DNA from: Nonomuraea typhae
Lineage (GTDB): Bacteria; Actinomycetota; Actinomycetes; Streptosporangiales; Streptosporangiaceae
Length of the DNA: 64,000 bases
Assembly (NCBI RefSeq): GCF_009760925.1
Contig: NZ_VRLV01000018.1
Span: 62,001 to 126,000 of the forward strand
Direction of reading: 5' to 3'
Shown: in pieces, positions 59,242-64,000 of the stretch
Layout: every line of letters starts with the position of its first letter
Position numbering within the stretch: position 1 is the first letter of the stretch
The notes under the pieces: generated by a model
What the model was told of the DNA's origin: nothing
Database searches by the model: none
The model's input: only the letters and a program-made list of their open reading frames with translations
Program-made: the position numbers and the translations under genes

Positions 59242-61476
59242 TCAGGGGCGGTGGCTAGGGCGAGCCCCAAGAGGCTGGGGCCCGGTCGGGTGCAGGGCGT
59301 GTTCGGGCGCACGGTCCTGCGGGTTCGTGGTAGGTCGAGGGCGGACCGGCCACCAGACGGCCCGGCCGAGCAGTGCGGCGAGTGCGGGGACCAGCACCAG
59401 CGACACCACAAGCGCGGAAACCATGATGCCCAGCGTCATCGCGAAGGCGATCTGTTCGTTGCCCGAGGATGTGGCGAGGCTGGCGAAGGAAGCGGCTAGC
59501 ACCACGCCGGCCGTCGTGATGGCCGGTGTCGTGTGCCGTACGGCACGGGCCACGGCGGCGCGGGCCGGACCTGGTCGCCGCATCTCCTCCCGGATCCGGT
59601 CGGTGATCAGGATGTTGTAGTCGGTGCCCAGGGCGACGACGAACAGGAACAATACGAGCGGGAGGGTGAAGCTGACGCCCGGCTTGCCGAGTATGTGCTG
59701 GAACAACAGGGTGGCGGCACCGAGGGTGGCGGCGAAGCCGAGCCCGACGGAGAGCATCAGGATCACCGGCGCGAGCAGGCTGCGCAGAAGTAGCAGGAGG
59801 ATCAGCGCGATCAGCGCGGCCGCGACCGGGAACACGATCGTGAGGTCGTGCTCGACGGCCGTCGAGATGTCGGCGATGATCGCCGGGGTCCCGCCCACGT
59901 GTGCCGTCGTCCCGGCGGGCGTGTGCTGGGCGACCGCGGCCCTGATCGGTCCGGAGGCCAGGTCGCGGGCCTGCTGGCTCTGCGGGTCCGCGGTCGGATA
60001 GAGGTCGATCCTGGCGGCGCGGTGGTCCTTGTTCAAGACGGTCTTCGCGACCTGGCCCACACCCTTGACCTGGGTGAGCGCTCGCGATAGACCCTCCAGC
60101 CGGTCTGCGGTGAGGGTGCCGCCGTCCTTGGAGGTGACGAAGACGCTCGTCGGGTCCGACACGCCGGCCGGCAGCGTACGGGAGATCTCGGCCGCGGTGG
60201 CTGCGGCAGGGGTCTGGGTGCTGAGGCTGCCCTGGCCGTAGTCCATGCGGATGCCGATCCCCCCGGCGGCCAGTGCGGCGAGCAGGGCGACAGAGGCGGT
60301 CAGCATCATCAGCGGGCGTCGCGTGACCAGCTCACCCAAGCGGCCGGCACGGCCCTCGCGCGTCTCGCGGTGCAAGGCCGTGCTGGAGGGCCAGAACATC
60401 TTGCGGCCGGTGGCCGCGAGCAGCGCCGGCAGCAGGGTGAGGCTGCCGAGCAGCATCACCAGGATCGCGACGGCGATCGCGGGGCCCATCGAGCGAAACT
60501 GCCCGAAGGTCGCCAGTCCCAGCGTGGCGAAGGCGGCCACGATGGTCAGCGCCGCCGAGGTGATCGCGGTGCCCACCCGGCCGGAGACCTGCCCGGCCAC
60601 CTCGCGGACTGACTGCTCGGGCCGGGCCCGCAGTGCCTCGCGGAAGCGGAACAGCAGGAACAACAGGTAGTCGATGCCAATGCCGAACAAGACCACGTTG
60701 ATCAGTCCGGGGGTGCTCGCGTCGAGCTTGAGCCCGGTGATCATCGCGGCGCCGGCGACGGCGCCCGCGGCCACGAAGCCGATCAGGGCGACCGCGAGCA
60801 ACGGCAGCAGGGCCGCCAGCACGCTGCGAAACACCAGCACGTTGAGCAGGATGATGAGCCCCATGATGAGCCCGCCCCCGACCGTCGTGGCGATCTTGCG
60901 GGAATCGACGGTGTCGACGGCGTCGGCGAGAGGCCCGGTGAAACCGGTACGCATCCCCGCCTCTGAGAACTGCGTCCGGGCGGCGTCCCTGAAGGTCCGG
61001 TAGACGCCCTGGACGCCCTTGTCCGCACGATTGCCGATCAGCTCGATGGAGAGCAGCTCGAAACTCCGGTCGGGCGCCGTCATCGCCGGGGTGATCGTGG
61101 GGGTCTGGGAGCGGTCGGGGACCAGGTACTGCTGCGGACCGTCGTCCTCCCTCGGCATGATCACCCGGCGTTTGGCCAGCTTCGCCGCCTCGGCCTCGAT
61201 CCGCTTCTGATCAGCGGCGCTGAGGGCCTTGCCGTCGGCGCGGGCGACCAGCACCGTCACCGTGGTCGCGTCGGGATTCACCCCGAACCGCTCCTCGGCG
61301 ATGTTCAGGGCGGCGGCCGAGTCGTAGCTGCGGGGCAGGAAGTCCCCGGTCTGGTTCTGGGTGACCCGGTCGAACAGGGTCGGGGTCAGGGCGCTCAACG
61401 CGACGCCCAGCACCGCCCAGAGGGCGATGACCTTCCATGGGTGCCTGGTGGAGTATCCGGTCAAGGCGCGGATCAC
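59242..61476 (-). CDS. MMPL/RND-family membrane transporter
   Basis: A 744-residue transporter with the two-fold MMPL layout: helix 1 (YSTRHPWKVIALWAVLGVAL), a first extracytoplasmic domain (about 40-180), helices 2-6 including LINVVLFGIGIDYLLFLLFR, then helix 7, the second domain and helices 8-12 including LVLFLFVVALGTDYNILITD. The GxxxDY motifs (GIGIDY, ALGTDY) of the proton relay are both present. It exports lipids, siderophores or drugs in relatives. GTG 61476 overlaps the stop of the serine hydrolase gene (GTGA), so the two are cotranslated. Confidence 0.92.
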   Translation of the reverse strand: MIRALTGYSTRHPWKVIALWAVLGVALSALTPTLFDRVTQNQTGDFLPRSYDSAAALNIAEERFGVNPDATTVTVLVARADGKALSAADQKRIEAEAAKLAKRRVIMPREDDGPQQYLVPDRSQTPTITPAMTAPDRSFELLSIELIGNRADKGVQGVYRTFRDAARTQFSEAGMRTGFTGPLADAVDTVDSRKIATTVGGGLIMGLIILLNVLVFRSVLAALLPLLAVALIGFVAAGAVAGAAMITGLKLDASTPGLINVVLFGIGIDYLLFLLFRFREALRARPEQSVREVAGQVSGRVGTAITSAALTIVAAFATLGLATFGQFRSMGPAIAVAILVMLLGSLTLLPALLAATGRKMFWPSSTALHRETREGRAGRLGELVTRRPLMMLTASVALLAALAAGGIGIRMDYGQGSLSTQTPAAATAAEISRTLPAGVSDPTSVFVTSKDGGTLTADRLEGLSRALTQVKGVGQVAKTVLNKDHRAARIDLYPTADPQSQQARDLASGPIRAAVAQHTPAGTTAHVGGTPAIIADISTAVEHDLTIVFPVAAALIALILLLLLRSLLAPVILMLSVGLGFAATLGAATLLFQHILGKPGVSFTLPLVLFLFVVALGTDYNILITDRIREEMRRPGPARAAVARAVRHTTPAITTAGVVLAASFASLATSSGNEQIAFAMTLGIMVSALVVSLVLVPALAALLGRAVWWPVRPRPTTNPQDRAPEHALHPTGPQPLGARPSHRP

Positions 61477-62648
61477 GACGTGCTCCGGCGGACGGAATCG
61501 GCGCAGAGTGCGTTGTCGATCAGGCGGGCCGTGGCCTGGCCCTGCTCTCGCGTGCCGGGGTAGGTGGTCCGGGAGACGATCACGCTGGTACGGCCGTCCT
61601 GGGTGACGGCGTTGTCGGTGATGAACCCGGGGGTGCCGCCGGGGTGCGTCCAGGCCGTGACTCCGCAGCTCAGTCGTTGCTTGGCCATACCCAGCCCGAA
61701 CTCCCTGCCGGGCACGCCGACGGGGACCGTGGTCATCATCCTCTTCAGCTGTTGCTGCGACAGCACCTGCCCGCCCAGCAGGGCACGCCAGAACCTGGCC
61801 AGGTCTTCTGTGGTGGTGACGGCCTCGCCCGCCGCGCCGGCCCAGCCGAGGCTGAGCAAGGTGGAGCGGAACGGGCGCCCGGTTTCGGCGTCCTCGGTGT
61901 AGGACTGCACGTGCGGCCTGGGCAGGAGCGGGGAGTCGCCGGGCAGGGTCGTGTTCCGCAGCTTCAGCGGCTTGATGATCCGGCGCGTCACCTCCTCGCG
62001 CCAGGAGTTCCTGGCGGCCTTCTCGATGATCATCCCGGCCAAGGTGTAGTTGATGTTGGAATAGCTCCAGCGGGAGCCGGGGGCGAACAGCGGCCGATGG
62101 CCGACGCTGAGAGCCACCAGCCGCCGCGGGCTCATGCGCAGGAACCGGTAGGTGCGGTAACCCCGCTCCGTGTGCATCTTCTTCTCGATGTCGCCCACGG
62201 AGTCGTGCAGGCCGCTGGTGTGCTGGAGCAGGTGCTTGACGGTGATCGCGCGCCCGTCGTTGCCGTTGCCGCGCACCAGCCCGGGAAGCCAGCGCTCGAC
62301 GCTGTCGTTGACGGAGAGCCGCCCTTCCGCTTCGAGCTGCAGGATCACGGCGGCGACGAAGGTCTTGGTGTTGCTGCCCATCCGGAAATGCCCGCCGCTC
62401 GGGACCGGCGCCTGACGGCCCAGCACCGCCGTACCACTGGATGCGGCCAGATCGGCGCGGGGCGAGCGCACCCGAGCCTGCACGCTCAGCGTGCCGGCGT
62501 CGCGGATCGCGTCCAGGTCCGCTTGCAGGGCCGCCCGGTCGTAACCGGGGGAAGACGCGTGCGCCGGGCTCACCGCCAGCACCCCGGCCGACACGGCCAC
62601 GGCCGCTGTCACCACGCCCGCATGGAATCGACGCCGGCCAACACTCAT
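61473..62648 (-). CDS. Secreted serine hydrolase (D-alanyl-D-alanine carboxypeptidase-like)
   Basis: A 391-residue exported class C beta-lactamase-fold protein. The signal peptide is 1-32 (GVVTAAVAVSAGVLAVSPAHA). Motifs: GHFRMGSNTKTFVAAVILQL (SxxK), WSYSNINYTLAGMIIEK (YxN) and WTHPGGTPGFITDNAV (HxG). It resembles Streptomyces R61-type DD-peptidases and esterases. ATG 62648 with GGAGGC upstream. Cotranslated with the MMPL transporter. Divergent from the sensor kinase at 62886; the 237-bp gap has a GGACC...GGTCC-rich dyad area near 62784-62808. Confidence 0.9.
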   Translation of the reverse strand: MSVGRRRFHAGVVTAAVAVSAGVLAVSPAHASSPGYDRAALQADLDAIRDAGTLSVQARVRSPRADLAASSGTAVLGRQAPVPSGGHFRMGSNTKTFVAAVILQLEAEGRLSVNDSVERWLPGLVRGNGNDGRAITVKHLLQHTSGLHDSVGDIEKKMHTERGYRTYRFLRMSPRRLVALSVGHRPLFAPGSRWSYSNINYTLAGMIIEKAARNSWREEVTRRIIKPLKLRNTTLPGDSPLLPRPHVQSYTEDAETGRPFRSTLLSLGWAGAAGEAVTTTEDLARFWRALLGGQVLSQQQLKRMMTTVPVGVPGREFGLGMAKQRLSCGVTAWTHPGGTPGFITDNAVTQDGRTSVIVSRTTYPGTREQGQATARLIDNALCADSVRRSTS

Positions 62649-62885
62649 TTTTGCCTCCTGGCAGATGCACCTGGTGCCGGGGGTTCCCGGCAGGTATCCA
62701 GACCATCAGTCAGAAGAGCGGCAAACCTCCTGGCAGCGGATGATCCTGACCGGGGCCCTGAGACCTTCCCCCAGTCCGCCACCAGGACCCTGGTCCTAGT
62801 CCAGGTCCGCGCGGTGAGAGCATCGCGACTGCTGTGCAACCCTGGTTCGGGGGCCAAAGGGCCTGATACAGGGGGAAGTCAGACA

Positions 62886-64000
62886 ATGTCCAGGAGCCGA
62901 TACGTCGGGTCCGGCGATGCCCGGGAGCTGCCGTGGAGCCGTAACGACGCCCTCGTGACCGGCGGCGCCTGCGTGATGAACCTGCTCAGCTACGTGTTCT
63001 TCAACGCCTCCGACGGCCAGCACACCGTGAGCGTGACCGGGTTCCTCCTCGTCGCGCTGACAGCACTGCCGCTGCTGGCCCGGCGCCGCCACCCGGTGGC
63101 GGCGCTCGCCGCCGTCCTGGCACTCGACGCGACGGCCACCCTGACCGTGCCGCTGCCCCGGCACTTCGGCGCCGTGCTGGTGGTCGCCCTGTACTCGGCG
63201 GCCAGGGCCTGCCCCGGCCGCGTGACGGCGCTCGCGGCCGTCGCCACGGTAGCGGTGACGCTGCTGAGCCAGAGCAACGGCCGCATTCCGCCCTGGCAGG
63301 ACGCGATCACCCCGCCCCTCACCACCCTGATCGTCGTCGGCGCCGCCATGGCGATGAACCGCTGGCAGCGGGAGGTGGACGCCAACCGCAGACTCCTCGC
63401 CGACCGTGCGGTGGCCGACGAACGCCGCCGCATCGCACGGGAGTTGCACGACATCGTGGCCCACCACATCACCACCATGCAGCTGATGGCCGGCGGAGCG
63501 CGGGCCAACCTCGCAGAACCGGAGGTGGTCAAGGACGCCCTGGTCACCCTGGAGTCCTCTGGGCGGCTCGCGTTGCGCGAGATGCGCCAGCTCCTGGACG
63601 TACTGCGGGACGGCGACGAACCGGAGGCCCCGCCGTCCCAGCCCCAGCCGGACGCCGACGACCTCGGCCGCCTGGTGGCCGAATCCCGCTCCGCCGGAGT
63701 GCCGACCGAGTTCAGCGTCCACGGGCAGCGGCGCCCGTTGCCCCCGACCGTCGGCCTCACGGTGTTCAGGATCGCCCAGGAGGCCCTCACCAACACCCGC
63801 AAGCACGCGGAGGCCGCCCGCGCGTCCGTGGAGCTGACCTACCGCCGGGATCGAGTCACCGTCGAAGTACGCGACGACGGCGGTGACGGCCCGCCGCAGG
63901 AGGGGGCGCGCGCCGGCGGATACGGCCTGATCGGCATGCGCGAACGCGTCGCCCTGCACGGCGGCACCCTCACCGCGGGCCCGCAGGCCGACGGGGGGTT
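62886..64000 (+). CDS. Sensor histidine kinase, 3' end outside window
   Basis: Runs off the right edge with 371 codons visible. ATG 62886 follows GGGGGAAG. Four or five hydrophobic segments cover residues 20-160 (LLVALTALPLLARRRHPVAA, FGAVLVVALYSAARACPG, PLTTLIVVGAAMAMNRWQRE). The HisKA_3 site is DERRRIARELHDIVAHHITT; the ATPase has FRIAQEALTNTRKHAEAARA and GGYGLIGMRERVALHGGTL. A NarL-type regulator is expected just beyond the window. Likely targets are the divergent hydrolase/MMPL genes, as such pairs often flank transporters; this is inference. Confidence 0.92.
   Translation, partial: MSRSRYVGSGDARELPWSRNDALVTGGACVMNLLSYVFFNASDGQHTVSVTGFLLVALTALPLLARRRHPVAALAAVLALDATATLTVPLPRHFGAVLVVALYSAARACPGRVTALAAVATVAVTLLSQSNGRIPPWQDAITPPLTTLIVVGAAMAMNRWQREVDANRRLLADRAVADERRRIARELHDIVAHHITTMQLMAGGARANLAEPEVVKDALVTLESSGRLALREMRQLLDVLRDGDEPEAPPSQPQPDADDLGRLVAESRSAGVPTEFSVHGQRRPLPPTVGLTVFRIAQEALTNTRKHAEAARASVELTYRRDRVTVEVRDDGGDGPPQEGARAGGYGLIGMRERVALHGGTLTAGPQADGG

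Noticed and set aside
61477..62706. N-terminal extension of the MMPL gene to 62706 (1154 codons)
   Set aside because: The extension lies in a shadow frame of the serine hydrolase; MMPL homology begins at GTG 61476.
1..64000. CRISPR arrays, rRNA and tRNA genes
   Set aside because: No regularly spaced repeat series and no cloverleaf or rRNA-like stretch was noticed on reading; a dedicated scan could still find a tRNA.

Overview
The window is very GC-rich actinomycete DNA. GTG and TTG starts are common, and the gene content fits a filamentous actinomycete: LuxR/NarL two-component systems, many TetR regulators, an ECF sigma factor followed by a CU044_5270-type gene, an AfsR/BTAD-like regulator, a class I terpene synthase relative and actinobacterial IHF-like proteins. 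A Streptosporangiales host such as a Nonomuraea relative is plausible, but that is an inference from gene style and no rRNA or marker gene is present.

Layout. 0-1 kb: 3' part of a sensor kinase. 1-7 kb: mobile-element pile-up, with two Tn3 transposase fragments, a tyrosine recombinase with a likely resolution site, a small secreted-protein gene broken by an IS982-family element, a transposase remnant, an intact-looking IS5-family element and an intact-looking IS982-family element placed end to end. 7.1-19.3 kb: a region bounded by about 59-bp inverted repeats with an actinobacterial IHF-like gene just inside each end. It holds a zinc-finger serine resolvase, a TetR-SDR-ABM cassette, a decayed Tn3 transposase, a carboxylesterase, an integrase remnant, a second tyrosine recombinase with its own likely resolution site, and two genes downstream of it. 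19.4-24 kb: DUF6326 protein, TetR, glycosyltransferase/GtrA fusion, two small envelope proteins sharing a Cys motif, and an orphan response regulator with an altered active site.

24-38.9 kb is the most conventional block: L,D-transpeptidase, acyltransferase, DinB-like protein, RecD2-like helicase, class A beta-lactamase, esterase, ArsR/quinone oxidoreductase pair, serine hydrolase, BTAD/NB-ARC regulator and terpene synthase-like protein. 39-45.2 kb: remnants, an ECF sigma operon and another badly broken Tn3 transposase. 45.3-51.4 kb: a complete two-component pair, an exported alpha/beta hydrolase, and a TetR/NmrA-like/LLM oxidoreductase cluster. 51.4-55.1 kb is a gene graveyard (resolvase N-terminus with res-like DNA, cysteine dioxygenase-like, TetR, alpha/beta hydrolase and MFS pseudogenes around one intact VOC gene). 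55.1-64 kb: MocR regulator divergent from a cysteine dioxygenase-like gene, a RibD/DHFR-like gene, small membrane proteins, a third copy of the 7/19-kb repeat with a transposase fragment, a coupled MMPL/serine hydrolase pair, and the 5' part of a second sensor kinase.

The most unusual feature is the 12.2-kb region with inverted repeats and IHF-like genes at both ends. Because its end repeat recurs at 58.5 kb next to a closely related transposase fragment, it looks like a family of Tn3-type elements that carries its own nucleoid-associated protein. The present copy cannot move on its own transposase, which is broken in several places.
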